Below, one piece after another: positions 56,205 to 63,484 of a stretch of DNA of 64,000 nucleotides (its first letter is position 1; each line of letters begins with the position of its first letter). The notes beneath the pieces are model-generated. The model had not been told where the DNA came from, did not search any database, and saw only the letters and a list, made by a program, of their open reading frames with translations. The stretch comes from Helicobacter hepaticus ATCC 51449 (GTDB taxonomy: Bacteria; Campylobacterota; Campylobacteria; Campylobacterales; Helicobacteraceae): NCBI RefSeq assembly GCF_000007905.1, contig NC_004917.1, positions 682,001 to 746,000 on the forward strand, given 5' to 3'. A program made the position numbers and the translations under genes.

Positions 56205-56455
56205 TGGATAAGAATCTACTTGAACACATTTGTGAGAGTTACAAAAATGGTATGAGTTGGGAGAAAATCTATAAGACTTATGGGGGCGTGAGTATCTATG
56301 TGCCTAAGGTTTCCCCAAATGCGAAAGAGCACATTGTGCAGGAATTTAATGGCTATAATGCTGCGTTTTTGGCGCATAAGTATAATTTGAGCGAAAATAC
56401 TATACGAGAGATAATAAGGGAGGCTAGGAAAAAAGGGAAGAATCCTCAAAAGTGA
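56204..56455 (+). CDS. Mor/C-family middle transcription activator
   Basis: 83 residues, shorter than Mu Mor (129). It keeps the dimerisation strand GGVSIYVPK and the C-terminal helix-turn-helix (GYNAAFLAHKYNLSENTIREIIREARK). Mor-type proteins bind the middle promoter and recruit RNA polymerase to switch on later phage genes. It is the last of the early operon; the next 126 bp are A/T-rich and include inverted repeats that may be its target. Confidence 0.8.
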   Translation: MDKNLLEHICESYKNGMSWEKIYKTYGGVSIYVPKVSPNAKEHIVQEFNGYNAAFLAHKYNLSENTIREIIREARKKGKNPQK

Positions 56456-56626
56456 AATAATAAAATGGTTTAATAATGTGTGTTAATATGTTGTTTTAAG
56501 TGTTTTAAACACACTAAATTAAATAAATGCTAAATCCGATTATTATACAAAAAAGCTTGCTTGGCATAAAGGGTATGCTTTATGCTTAATAAGGAAAATG
56601 TATTTCATTTTGTTAAGGAGTGGCAA
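56456..56626 (+). promoter_or_regulatory. Candidate middle promoter region
   Basis: Two inverted repeats are visible: GTGTTT-T-AAACAC near 56502 and a perfect GCATAAAG / CTTTATGC pair with a 6-base spacer (56564-56585). The location directly after the Mor-like gene and before the next transcription block fits a Mor-activated promoter. No binding site consensus was tested. Confidence 0.35.
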
Positions 56627-56857
56627 ATGAAAAAAGAAGAGATTAGACAAGCAGTAGAAACTTCAATGAATAAGGTTTTTGGAGGGAATATGAGACCCAA
56701 TGAGGGCAAAATTGAAAACCACTCATCAGATTCTTTAAAAGAATATTATCTTGGGCTTGCTCACAATGATGAAAAGGCGCAAAGACTTCAACAAGCAAAG
56801 ATTGAATCTATTAAAAAGCTGGATTTAGAACAAATATGCAAGGATATTGATGAGTAA
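56627..56857 (+). CDS. Small phage protein of a two-gene cassette, unknown
   Basis: 76 residues from ATG 56627 (AAGGAG upstream), charged and helical: MKKEEIRQAVETSMNKVFGG, ending KLDLEQICKDIDE. No family recognised. Its end overlaps the next gene, and the pair is more A/T-rich than the flanking phage genes, suggesting a moron (independently acquired cargo). A size relation of small first gene and larger second gene is toxin-antitoxin-like, but no motif supports that. Confidence 0.55.
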   Translation: MKKEEIRQAVETSMNKVFGGNMRPNEGKIENHSSDSLKEYYLGLAHNDEKAQRLQQAKIESIKKLDLEQICKDIDE

Positions 56858-57353
56858 CATACAAGATAGTATGCTCACTCAAGAAAATAAGGAGATTGTT
56901 ACTGAAATTATTTTTGAATTATGCAAATTAGCTAATGAACATAATATCAATATTCCAGCAGATTATATGCACGAATGTATAGATGATATTATGGCTTTTT
57001 ATGAAAGCTATCTCAAACAATTTGATTCTAAATTTTGTAGCATAGATTTTTATAAAATTGCCTCTTGGTTTTGTGTTCTTATGGCTACAAAAATTTATGA
57101 GTTTAACAAAAGCAAACAGCTAGAGCATAATAAAAATTGGCAAAGCTTAGTAATAATCTATGTATCACATATGCTTACAACACTGGAAAATGAGGGATAT
57201 ATTTTACAAGAATCATCTTATAAAACAAAAATTATGAAAATGGTTGTGATGGAAATTAAAGGTAAAGGTGAATTTGGCATTGGTAAAAATGGGCTTTATA
57301 TGCTAATGAAATTAATATCAATCGTGAAGGTAAAAGAGCTAAAGGGGCGTTAG
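56850..57353 (+). CDS. Phage accessory protein, unknown
   Basis: 167 residues from ATG 56850, overlapping the previous gene by eight bases. Almost entirely helical, with Cys/His scattered (CKLANEHNINIPADYMHECIDD) and a positively charged end (KIMKMVVMEIKGKG...KVKELKGR). No known family or membrane segment. It ends 112 bp before the convergent tail-fibre island, with a terminator hairpin in between. Confidence 0.55.
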   Translation: MSNIQDSMLTQENKEIVTEIIFELCKLANEHNINIPADYMHECIDDIMAFYESYLKQFDSKFCSIDFYKIASWFCVLMATKIYEFNKSKQLEHNKNWQSLVIIYVSHMLTTLENEGYILQESSYKTKIMKMVVMEIKGKGEFGIGKNGLYMLMKLISIVKVKELKGR

Positions 57354-57449
57354 GTTAAAGTTGCACTCATACACAAAATGGGGGTGCCTAATAATCATAG
57401 AAGGGATATATGTTGAGATTATAAAAGCTAGATTCTACTTTAAGAAAGT

Positions 57450-57464
57450 GCGGGATTATCCCGC
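57450..57464. terminator. Hairpin between convergent phage transcripts
   Basis: GCGGGA-TTA-TCCCGC is a perfect 6-bp GC-rich stem directly before the minus-strand stop codon at 57466. It probably ends transcription from one or both sides, though the T tract is weak. Confidence 0.5.
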
Positions 57465-57465
57465 C

Positions 57466-58005
57466 CTAGTTTGTTCCTTGAATACCCTCATAATCCTCCC
57501 AGCTAAGCGCATTGATTGCCTCTATTGAATCTAGCTCCAAAAGACAGCTTTTTAAAACCCCACATTGAGATAAGATTCTATTTTTATGAGCGAGGCTGTC
57601 TGCATAGAGTTTGCTTATTTGCGCCTTTGTGTGAGGATAATTCGCCTTAGGCTCTTCACCCTTACGCGCTCTTAAGAATCCATCACTTTTTGATAAGAGC
57701 AATCCCAAAAGATTAATTTGGTCTCTCAAAGCCATATCATACATATATGACTCCCCTAGTGCATCGCTTTCAAAATGTGCCAAAAGCTCATCGCACTTAG
57801 CATTAAACTCCTGCTCTTTTTGCGCTCTTAGCTTTTTTAATTCTCCTGCAAACTGCTCTTGCAGTCTTTGTGGGAGATGAGAGGGTTTAAAAGGCTTTTT
57901 AAGATTCTCTGCTTGAACATAAATCTTCCCTTCCTCTTCCCCAATACAGATAAAATCACCTTGCACTTCTAAGACTTTGCTTGCTTGAAGTTCATATATT
58001 TGCAT
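57466..58005 (-). CDS. Tail-fibre assembly-like protein (DUF4376 type)
   Basis: 179 residues from ATG 58005 (TAAGGAGG upstream). The N-terminal strand region (QIYELQASKVLEVQGDFICIG) and the C-terminal helical part (LKKLRAQKEQEFNAKCDELLAHFES, then helices) fit small proteins that follow tail-fibre genes and carry a DUF4376-like helical domain. Its start lies 11 bp after the stop of the RCC1-repeat gene, so both form one minus-strand operon. Assignment is by pattern and context only. Confidence 0.5.
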   Translation of the reverse strand: MQIYELQASKVLEVQGDFICIGEEEGKIYVQAENLKKPFKPSHLPQRLQEQFAGELKKLRAQKEQEFNAKCDELLAHFESDALGESYMYDMALRDQINLLGLLLSKSDGFLRARKGEEPKANYPHTKAQISKLYADSLAHKNRILSQCGVLKSCLLELDSIEAINALSWEDYEGIQGTN

Positions 58006-58015
58006 AGAATCCTCC

Positions 58016-59512
58016 TTATTGTTTTTGTAATGTGGGTGTGGTGTATTTGATACTTCCATCTCTGCTCGTTCCGCACGCATAGATTTCATTATCTGCTATG
58101 ACTACTAAATGCGCTTCTGCTCCAAAACATTGCAGTTTATATTCACTCATTGCAGGAGGCAAAAGCACATTTTTCCACACTCTTGTGTTACTTGCATTGC
58201 CAACGCCTAGCGCACTATCAGTATTAAATCCAAAGGCAAGCAGAGTTTGAGTGTCTTTGAGTTTGGCTACGCAACGCGTATTTGCCCTATCCCAATGCTG
58301 CACGCTCTCTACATTTTCTAGCACTTTTTGTGCTTTTGCATTAGCTGTTGCATTGTCATTGCCATAGCCATATGCTCCTTTGCCCCACGCATAGAGATTG
58401 CCATTTGAATCTAATGCTAAGCTTGTGCCGCCAATACTTGCAGGAAACACATCAACAATCTCGCTTAGAGGCTCTCCTTGCTCATTTAAGAGTGTGGTAA
58501 AGATATTGAGATTCCCCACCGCATTTTGAGAGAGATTATTCTCTAGCGCATATCCTGCTCCGCGCACACTCCCATCTTCTAGGACAATCATAGCTGTGCA
58601 ATAATGCGTATTAGAGCTTGTATTTATACTTGCTTTGGCAAGCTTGACTTGTTGATTAAAGCTAAGCTTAAATGGGAGTGTGAGATTTGTATTGCTGCCA
58701 TTGCCACACGCACCTTGTTGATTATGTCCGCATACATAGAGTGCTCCCTCATTATCAATAGCCATAAACAGCCCAACATTGCCATTACTACAAAGAAAAA
58801 TGTCTTTAATATCGCTTAAATGTGGGTTTTGTGTGAAAGTGGAAAGAGGCAGAGTATTCCCCACTCCAAGCTCTCCTATGGAATTGCTCCCACTCACATA
58901 TACCAAGCCATTTTCAAGGAGGACAATCGCGGATTGTTTGGCATTAGATTCTGAAGTGCCACAGCATACTTTTACCACCCTAGAGGGAAAATCTACCCTT
59001 ACAGGCAAGCTTAAAGCATTCGTGTGCCCTACTCCTGCACAACCTTGCACATTTGCTCCCCATACATAGAGGAAGTTCCCCTCTTTTGGCAAGGCATAAA
59101 AGGTCGTGTATCCACCAAAGACTTCAATAAATTCTATATCACTCGGTAAGCCAACTCGCGAGAAAAATGCGGCATTTGCCCTGCCGCTTCCTGTGTTATT
59201 ATTAACACTCAAACCTTTCATATACACATCACCATAACATATCACTTCACCCTTAGTATTTTTGATAATATCTTGATAAGCCAAGCTACGATAAAGGTGC
59301 ATAGACAAAAGCCTTTTTGAGCGGATATTTATATCTCTTAAAGCTGTGTTTAATGTGTTTATATGAGTGTCAATCTCACTTTTAAGCATATCGGCGTGAT
59401 GATTGAGAATCTGCAATGGCTGCTCTAAGCTATAATCAAGGCTACTTAGCTTATTGAGTTCTGCTTTTATCTCTAGTAATGTTTGCATTTGTTGTGTTTG
59501 CTCTGTGGGCAT
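58016..59512 (-). CDS. RCC1-repeat phage protein, probable tail fibre/receptor-binding protein
   Basis: 498 residues. A helical coiled start (about 1-75) is followed by seven RCC1-like repeats with the G-x-N-x2-G-x-x-G-x-G core (LYVWGANVQGCAGVG, VYVSGSNSIGELGVG, LYVCGHNQQGACGNG, LYAWGKGAYGYGN, LLAFGFNTDSALGVG, IYACGTSRDGS and a divergent one). These should fold into a beta-propeller. RCC1-type propellers occur in some phage tail fibres, so cell-surface binding is the likely role. It lies on the minus strand next to another fibre-like gene. Confidence 0.7.
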   Translation of the reverse strand: MPTEQTQQMQTLLEIKAELNKLSSLDYSLEQPLQILNHHADMLKSEIDTHINTLNTALRDINIRSKRLLSMHLYRSLAYQDIIKNTKGEVICYGDVYMKGLSVNNNTGSGRANAAFFSRVGLPSDIEFIEVFGGYTTFYALPKEGNFLYVWGANVQGCAGVGHTNALSLPVRVDFPSRVVKVCCGTSESNAKQSAIVLLENGLVYVSGSNSIGELGVGNTLPLSTFTQNPHLSDIKDIFLCSNGNVGLFMAIDNEGALYVCGHNQQGACGNGSNTNLTLPFKLSFNQQVKLAKASINTSSNTHYCTAMIVLEDGSVRGAGYALENNLSQNAVGNLNIFTTLLNEQGEPLSEIVDVFPASIGGTSLALDSNGNLYAWGKGAYGYGNDNATANAKAQKVLENVESVQHWDRANTRCVAKLKDTQTLLAFGFNTDSALGVGNASNTRVWKNVLLPPAMSEYKLQCFGAEAHLVVIADNEIYACGTSRDGSIKYTTPTLQKQ

Positions 59513-59726
59513 TTTTACTCCTTGTTCTATTGATTTAATGTCTTACACACAGGAGCAAAGCCCCTGTGTGCGCCTAAAGCTTGAGTTATGACTACTAAAG
59601 CATTCATCAACTCACTTTCTAATGTCTTGCTTCGTGGGAGTTAATCCCACTTCGCGCCCTTCAACCCCAAAGGGTTTAATCTCGCAAGCGTCCAACCGCG
59701 AGGACAAAAGCCCGCGATTTAGGCAT
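59513..59726 (-). other. Intergenic region of hairpins in the tail-fibre island
   Basis: 214 bp between the two fibre-like genes. Read on the minus strand it has several hairpins: CGCGGGC..CCTCGCG, AACCC-TTT-GGGGTT, GTGGGA..TCCCAC followed by AAGACATTAG, a bulged GAGTT-G-ATGA..TCATAACTC stem, and the E3 element. Parts match the region at 53971-54048, in inverse orientation. Confidence 0.55.
59534..59579 (-). repeat. Covarying hairpin element E3, before the RCC1-repeat gene
   Basis: On the minus strand: TTTAGGCG, arms CACACAGGGGC / GCTCCTGTGTG with loop TTT (11 bp, G-U third from the loop), then TAAGACATTAAAT. The stem sequence is unrelated to E1, E2, E4 and E5 but pairs equally well. Confidence 0.65.
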
Positions 59727-60557
59727 TTATTTCAACCTCATTTTGTCCTCCCCCACATAAAAGCCCTCTAAGTAAAGGTTATGATTGACTTCCACAGAAT
59801 CTGTGCGTCCATAGATACTATTCCAATTACTTAATGCAAAATTCGCGTGTGATGTGGCACAACCCCAATCATCTCTACTGCCCCCACCTTTTCCGCCTAG
59901 AGAGTATCTCCAGCTATCATTGACATAATTCCCTGCATTGACATTTGGTAAGCCCTCTCTTTCAAATTCACCCACGCGTTTAAAATCACTGCAACCTTTA
60001 GCATAGACATTAGGCTTAGGTAGTCTAAAATAGCCTTTAGGGCAGTCCTCTTGCAAACTTTTGTTTGTATTTTTAAAATACATATACGCAAGTGGATATT
60101 CTCTTTTTTTGAGTAAGCTCCCCGCTTTCACCCAGCCTTGAGGCAAAGATGAGCGGAAAAAAAGCCCATATTGCCCTATTTTAGCTCTATGATGCAAGAT
60201 TTCTTTACGCTCTTGAATAAGGCTTTTAATGGTAAAAAGAATAGAATGCAAAGTCGTGCTCCACATATCGCTTTTGATTGCACTTTGAGCTGCGATAAGT
60301 AATTGTGCTGCTTCAATCATTTGCTCTATTTGCGCTTTATAGATGTTGTGTTGCTCTAAAAGCTCTTTTTGCCCTTCTTTGATAACAACTTCCGCTTTCT
60401 CAAAGGTATGTTTGCCAATGTTAGAAATATCCAAACCAAAGTCATTCAGCTCTTGGACAAAAGTAGGCAAAGCCCCTATAAACGCATCAGCTCTTATATC
60501 AAAGCTTGCTGTATCATTGCTACTAGGCGGTGTGGGAAGCGGTGTAATAGTCCTCAT
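59727..60557 (-). CDS. Phage tail fibre/tip-like protein
   Basis: 276 residues from ATG 60557 (AAAGGAG upstream). A Pro-rich start (RTITPLPTPPSSND), then a long helical region (about 30-130), and a Gly/Asn/aromatic-rich end with RLPKPNVYAKGCSDF, SLGGKGGGSRDDWGCATSHAN and a final LYLEGFYVGEDKMRLK. The late part resembles receptor-binding tips of phage fibres. First gene of the minus-strand fibre island; divergent from the lysis genes across a 163-bp gap. Confidence 0.55.
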   Translation of the reverse strand: MRTITPLPTPPSSNDTASFDIRADAFIGALPTFVQELNDFGLDISNIGKHTFEKAEVVIKEGQKELLEQHNIYKAQIEQMIEAAQLLIAAQSAIKSDMWSTTLHSILFTIKSLIQERKEILHHRAKIGQYGLFFRSSLPQGWVKAGSLLKKREYPLAYMYFKNTNKSLQEDCPKGYFRLPKPNVYAKGCSDFKRVGEFEREGLPNVNAGNYVNDSWRYSLGGKGGGSRDDWGCATSHANFALSNWNSIYGRTDSVEVNHNLYLEGFYVGEDKMRLK

Positions 60558-60720
60558 ACATACTCCTTTATAGAATCTACATTGCATCTATACTCAAAGG
60601 GATAATCCCAAAACTTAAATCACAACTTTACACCATTGCAATGCTCTTTTTTTATAAGAATTTTTTGAAATTAAAAGCCTAAGCCTCACTAAACTTTCAT
60701 CATTGGTTTAAGGAGGTAGT

Positions 60721-61074
60721 ATGAGGTTTTATGTATTGTTTGGAGTGTGTTTTGGCGTTTTTGCTGCACTTTTACTTTGGCAAAGCAACATCATTGATAC
60801 AAAGGTGCAAAATAGATTGCTTCAAAATCACCTTTCCAATCAAAATAAGGCAATTAAAGAGCAAGCGTTGCAAAAAGAAGAGATTGAATCTTATAACGCG
60901 CAAAGCAAACTCATAGAGCAAGAGTTTCTATCAGCTTATTACATTTCACATAATCCACAGCAGATAAAAGAATATGAATCTTATAGAGATGCTATAGATT
61001 CTCAAACAGCTGCCCTCAAGCAATTACAGGAGGTGGAATATGCACTTGAAGTGTTTTATGCCTCTTCTCCTTAG
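60721..61074 (+). CDS. Inner-membrane spanin (Rz-like)
   Basis: 117 residues with one N-terminal membrane helix (FYVLFGVCFGVFAALLLW) followed by a periplasmic coiled coil (VQNRLLQNHLSNQNKAIKEQ...). This is the Rz plan: an inner-membrane protein that links through the periplasm to an outer-membrane lipoprotein and fuses the membranes at lysis. The following gene, overlapping by 35 bp, encodes the lipoprotein partner. AAGGAGG precedes the ATG. Confidence 0.65.
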   Translation: MRFYVLFGVCFGVFAALLLWQSNIIDTKVQNRLLQNHLSNQNKAIKEQALQKEEIESYNAQSKLIEQEFLSAYYISHNPQQIKEYESYRDAIDSQTAALKQLQEVEYALEVFYASSP

Positions 61075-61267
61075 TGCTTTGCTCTTAAGCGGGTGTGCAA
61101 GGGTGGTATATGAAGAGGTGCTTATCCCCACAAAATGTAATGTGGCAAAAAGAGAGCGTCCAAGCAAAAGCGGCAAAGTGAGTGTTGATGTAAAAGCGAT
61201 TTTTGCTTATACACAAGCTTTGGAGAGAGATTTAAAAATGTGCAGGGGAGACAAGGAGATTCAATGA
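61040..61267 (+). CDS. Outer-membrane spanin lipoprotein (Rz1-like)
   Basis: 75 residues starting inside the end of the Rz-like gene in another frame, behind AGGAGG. Lipobox LLLSGC (Cys 19) follows a short signal; the mature part is about 57 residues, including YEEVLIPTKC. A small lipoprotein overlapping an i-spanin gene is the usual spanin arrangement. Its stop overlaps the next ATG (ATGA). Confidence 0.7.
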   Translation: MHLKCFMPLLLSALLLSGCARVVYEEVLIPTKCNVAKRERPSKSGKVSVDVKAIFAYTQALERDLKMCRGDKEIQ

Positions 61268-61452
61268 AAGCGATACTAAAACTCAAACGATTTTGGTTTT
61301 ATTTTCGCTGGTTTTTGATTGGCAAGTATCACTGCGATATTTCGCCTACTCTTAAGCGGTTTTGGTTTGTCATACACAAGGCTTTGTGGGGTGTGATTAT
61401 CATTTGTGTGGCTTTAAGCATAGGACGAGTGATTGAAGGAGGTTTGCTTTGA
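61264..61452 (+). CDS. Small phage membrane protein
   Basis: 62 residues from ATG 61264 (AAGGAG upstream). Basic aromatic start (MKAILKLKRFWFYFRWFLIG) and a C-terminal membrane helix (LWGVIIICVALSIGRVIEGG). It overlaps the spanin stop by four bases and the holin start by four bases, so it is part of the lysis cassette. It may be a second holin or antiholin; this is not certain. Confidence 0.6.
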   Translation: MKAILKLKRFWFYFRWFLIGKYHCDISPTLKRFWFVIHKALWGVIIICVALSIGRVIEGGLL

Positions 61453-61763
61453 TTGAGCATTATATAGAACTTTTACCCATTGCTGTTGTTGGGCTACTCG
61501 CTGGCATTGTAAGCTTTTTTAATGAAGAGGCACAAGAGGGGGCGGAGCATCGCCACCCTTTTAAGGCTGCCTTAAAGAGTTTGCTCACCTCAAGCTTTTT
61601 ATGCGTGATGGTGTATGCCCTCTTAAGCGCTACTGATTTACCTTACCTTGCGCGAGTAGGCATAAGTGCAGCAATTGGATTTTTTGGCGTGGAGAAAGCT
61701 ATTTCTTTAGCAAAAGAGCTTTTGGCTTTCAAAAATGGCAGGAGCAAAGGAGATACACAATGA
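61449..61763 (+). CDS. Putative phage holin
   Basis: 104 residues with TTG start at 61449 behind GAAGGAGG. Two to three membrane helices (LLPIAVVGLLAGIVSFF, SSFLCVMVYALLSA, ISAAIGFFGVEKAISLA) and a charged end. It fits holins of Mu-like phages, which open the inner membrane for lysis. It ends overlapping the next small gene (ATGA). Confidence 0.65.
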   Translation: MIEHYIELLPIAVVGLLAGIVSFFNEEAQEGAEHRHPFKAALKSLLTSSFLCVMVYALLSATDLPYLARVGISAAIGFFGVEKAISLAKELLAFKNGRSKGDTQ

Positions 61764-61864
61764 GAGAAAGTAAGACTTACAAGGTTGTTCGCTTCGTGAT
61801 TATGATTGCTCTTACGCTAAGTATTGCACTCAATGTGTATTTGTATGAATCACTATTTTATTAA
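61760..61864 (+). CDS. 34-residue phage membrane peptide
   Basis: Frame MRESKTYKVVRFVIMIALTL, then SIALNVYLYESLFY, with an AAAGGAG site eight bases upstream. The ATG overlaps the holin stop (ATGA), and its stop is 12 bp before the next gene, leaving no spare room in the operon. One membrane helix with a basic N-terminal side. Probably a lysis modulator; function unknown. Confidence 0.55.
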   Translation: MRESKTYKVVRFVIMIALTLSIALNVYLYESLFY

Positions 61865-61876
61865 AAAGGAGGGAAA

Positions 61877-62443
61877 ATGTATAAGCTTCTTATTCAAAGA
61901 ACGCACATTAGCAAACTTGCAGATGCAAAAGGTGAGAAAACAACCATTGGTGATGCTACTTTGCTTGATAGTAACAATAAAGTGCTTTTTAAATACTTTA
62001 GCGGAGAGAATGGCTCACAAAGCAGTGATGAGAGGGGTAAAGACCATCGCATAATGCCTCGCACTTACAAGCTGAAATGGAATTTCACTAAAACCGCAGT
62101 CGCAAAAAATGGATACAGAAATGTTAGATTTGATGATTACAAAGAGCTCATAGAGCCAAAATATCACGAGCGATACACAAAATGGGGCTTTAAAAATGTA
62201 GGGCTTTTGCTTTATACACCTATGCTACCAAGTTTTGAATCTCGCTGCATTTTTATTCACATTATGAATACAGGCAAAGATGTAGAGGGTTGCATAGGCT
62301 TAGGTAAAGGTAAAAACGATATGGGCATAGTAGATTCTACTTCTGCTATTGCCGAGTTTTATGATTTTGTTAAAAAGCACGGAGTGGAGAACTTTGAAGT
62401 GCAAATCAATGAAGTGCGCAGTAGTGCCCCCGCAGGGCTTTAG
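61877..62443 (+). CDS. DUF5675-family protein, probable endolysin or L,D-transpeptidase-like enzyme
   Basis: 188 residues from ATG 61877 (AAAGGAGG upstream). The family shows a strand-rich N-terminal part (IGDATLLDSNNKVLFKYFSGEN), RIMPRTYKLKW, and the possible active site CIFIHIMNTGKDVEGCIGLG with His and Cys spaced much as in YkuD-type L,D-transpeptidases (H-x-G-C). Its location after the holin suggests a murein-acting lysis enzyme. Its TAG stop lies in the 5' flank of hairpin element E4. Confidence 0.6.
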   Translation: MYKLLIQRTHISKLADAKGEKTTIGDATLLDSNNKVLFKYFSGENGSQSSDERGKDHRIMPRTYKLKWNFTKTAVAKNGYRNVRFDDYKELIEPKYHERYTKWGFKNVGLLLYTPMLPSFESRCIFIHIMNTGKDVEGCIGLGKGKNDMGIVDSTSAIAEFYDFVKKHGVENFEVQINEVRSSAPAGL

Positions 62444-62483
62444 GCGTAAAAGGTGGCTTTGCTACCTTTTACAAGACATTAAA
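62439..62483 (+). repeat. Covarying hairpin element E4, before the tail tube gene
   Basis: TTTAGGCG (includes the previous stop TAG), arms GTAAAAGGTGGC / GCTACCTTTTAC with loop TTT (12 bp, G-U third from the loop), then AAGACATTAAA. The following AACAAGGAGTAAAAA leader is nearly the same as that after E3. Confidence 0.7.
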
Positions 62484-62505
62484 TTAATAGAACAAGGAGT
62501 AAAAA

Positions 62506-63078
62506 ATGAATAACACACAAAAGGACAACTTATTTTTAAGCGGAGGCGTGATGTATTTGCAGCCTTATTTGCCAGATGGAAGCTTAGGCAGCCAAAAGTT
62601 TGATATGGGCGCGACAGAGATAACTCTTACGCGTGATACAACAACCGCGAGTGCTTTCACACGAAGTAGTGGATTAAAGCAAAAAATCGCAGAAGTCGTA
62701 ACTGAAGAGAACTATACGCTTAAAATTAAATGCAATAGCTTCTCTCCAGCCAATCTTGCTGCAGCTTTAGGCTCTGAAACAAAGGTGGTGGATTTTGCGG
62801 CAGGGGAGATACTCCCTCACGGAGAGGTAGCAGATAAAGAGTATAGATTCATTGAAATCAAAGCAGGAAGCAATCCTTTGCTTAAAGCAAAGCTTATCTT
62901 TGTAGGCGCGCCTGTGCAAGCAAGACAAGTGATAGGTGTAGTCTATGAAGCAAATATCAAAATGAGCGGGGATTTGCCGCTGATGAGTGAGGAATTTGCG
63001 ACTATGGATTTTGAAGGCAGTGCGAATAAAACCGATGAGGGCTATTATACGCATTACATTCAGCAAACAAAATTATAA
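62506..63078 (+). CDS. Phage tail tube protein
   Basis: 190 residues. VMYLQPYLPDGSLGSQKFDMGATEITLTRD and the beta-rich body with EENYTLKIKCNSFSPANLAAALG and GDLPLMSEEFATMDFEGSANKT fit a tail-tube (gpV-like) fold from Mu-like or siphovirus-type tails. AAGGAG precedes the ATG. The next genes are the tail chaperone and tape measure, the usual order after the tail tube. Confidence 0.7.
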   Translation: MNNTQKDNLFLSGGVMYLQPYLPDGSLGSQKFDMGATEITLTRDTTTASAFTRSSGLKQKIAEVVTEENYTLKIKCNSFSPANLAAALGSETKVVDFAAGEILPHGEVADKEYRFIEIKAGSNPLLKAKLIFVGAPVQARQVIGVVYEANIKMSGDLPLMSEEFATMDFEGSANKTDEGYYTHYIQQTKL

Positions 63079-63111
63079 GCTATTAACAATATGAGTGCTA
63101 TAAGCACGGGA

Positions 63112-63156
63112 TTTAGGCGTAAAAGGTGGTTTTGCTACCTTTTACAAGACATTAAA
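63112..63156 (+). repeat. Covarying hairpin element E5, before the tail chaperone gene
   Basis: TTTAGGCG, arms GTAAAAGGTGGT / GCTACCTTTTAC with loop TTT (one extra G-U at the loop), then AAGACATTAAA. A small GTGCT-ATA-AGCAC hairpin precedes it. Confidence 0.7.
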
Positions 63157-63178
63157 ATAATGAATAAGGAGATTTGAA

Positions 63179-63484
63179 ATGAATAAAAGTTTTGTATTTA
63201 AAGTAGAGCGAGGAAGCCTTGAATTTGAGGCTATTTTAAGCACAGGCGAGAATGTGAAGCTTACAATTTTAGAGAGCAGCACCAATCAGATTCAAGAAAT
63301 TGAACGCAATAAAGAATCCTTAAGCAGCTTAGAGATGACAAAAAAGCATTTGAGTGAGAATCTCAAAGGAGAGAGGGCGCAAGAGTTTATTGATGATTTA
63401 ATGGAAAATGGCTCATTAGCAGATTTTTATATCCGCATAAACGAGCAATTTAGGGCATTAAAAGGCATCAAAAGAAAAAACTAA
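63179..63484 (+). CDS. Tail assembly chaperone, short form (gpG-like)
   Basis: 101 residues ending in KGIKRKN. Start MNKSFVFKVERGSLEFEAIL, helical second half (ERAQEFIDDLMENGSLADFYIRINEQFRAL). Located between tail tube and tape measure, the classic place of the G/GT chaperones. Just before its TAA is A-AAA-AAC (63475-63481), a canonical slippery heptamer in the right phase. A -1 shift gives a longer protein of about 186 residues. Confidence 0.7.
   Translation: MNKSFVFKVERGSLEFEAILSTGENVKLTILESSTNQIQEIERNKESLSSLEMTKKHLSENLKGERAQEFIDDLMENGSLADFYIRINEQFRALKGIKRKN

Noticed and set aside
56627-57353. Toxin-antitoxin pair
   Set aside because: Only gene size order suggests it; no toxin or DNA-binding antitoxin motif is visible, so the function is left open.
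59570-59625. Possible hammerhead ribozyme (TTGATGA core and GAAA nearby)
   Set aside because: The essential core C is a T, and the GAAA segment is in the wrong place for the three-stem fold.
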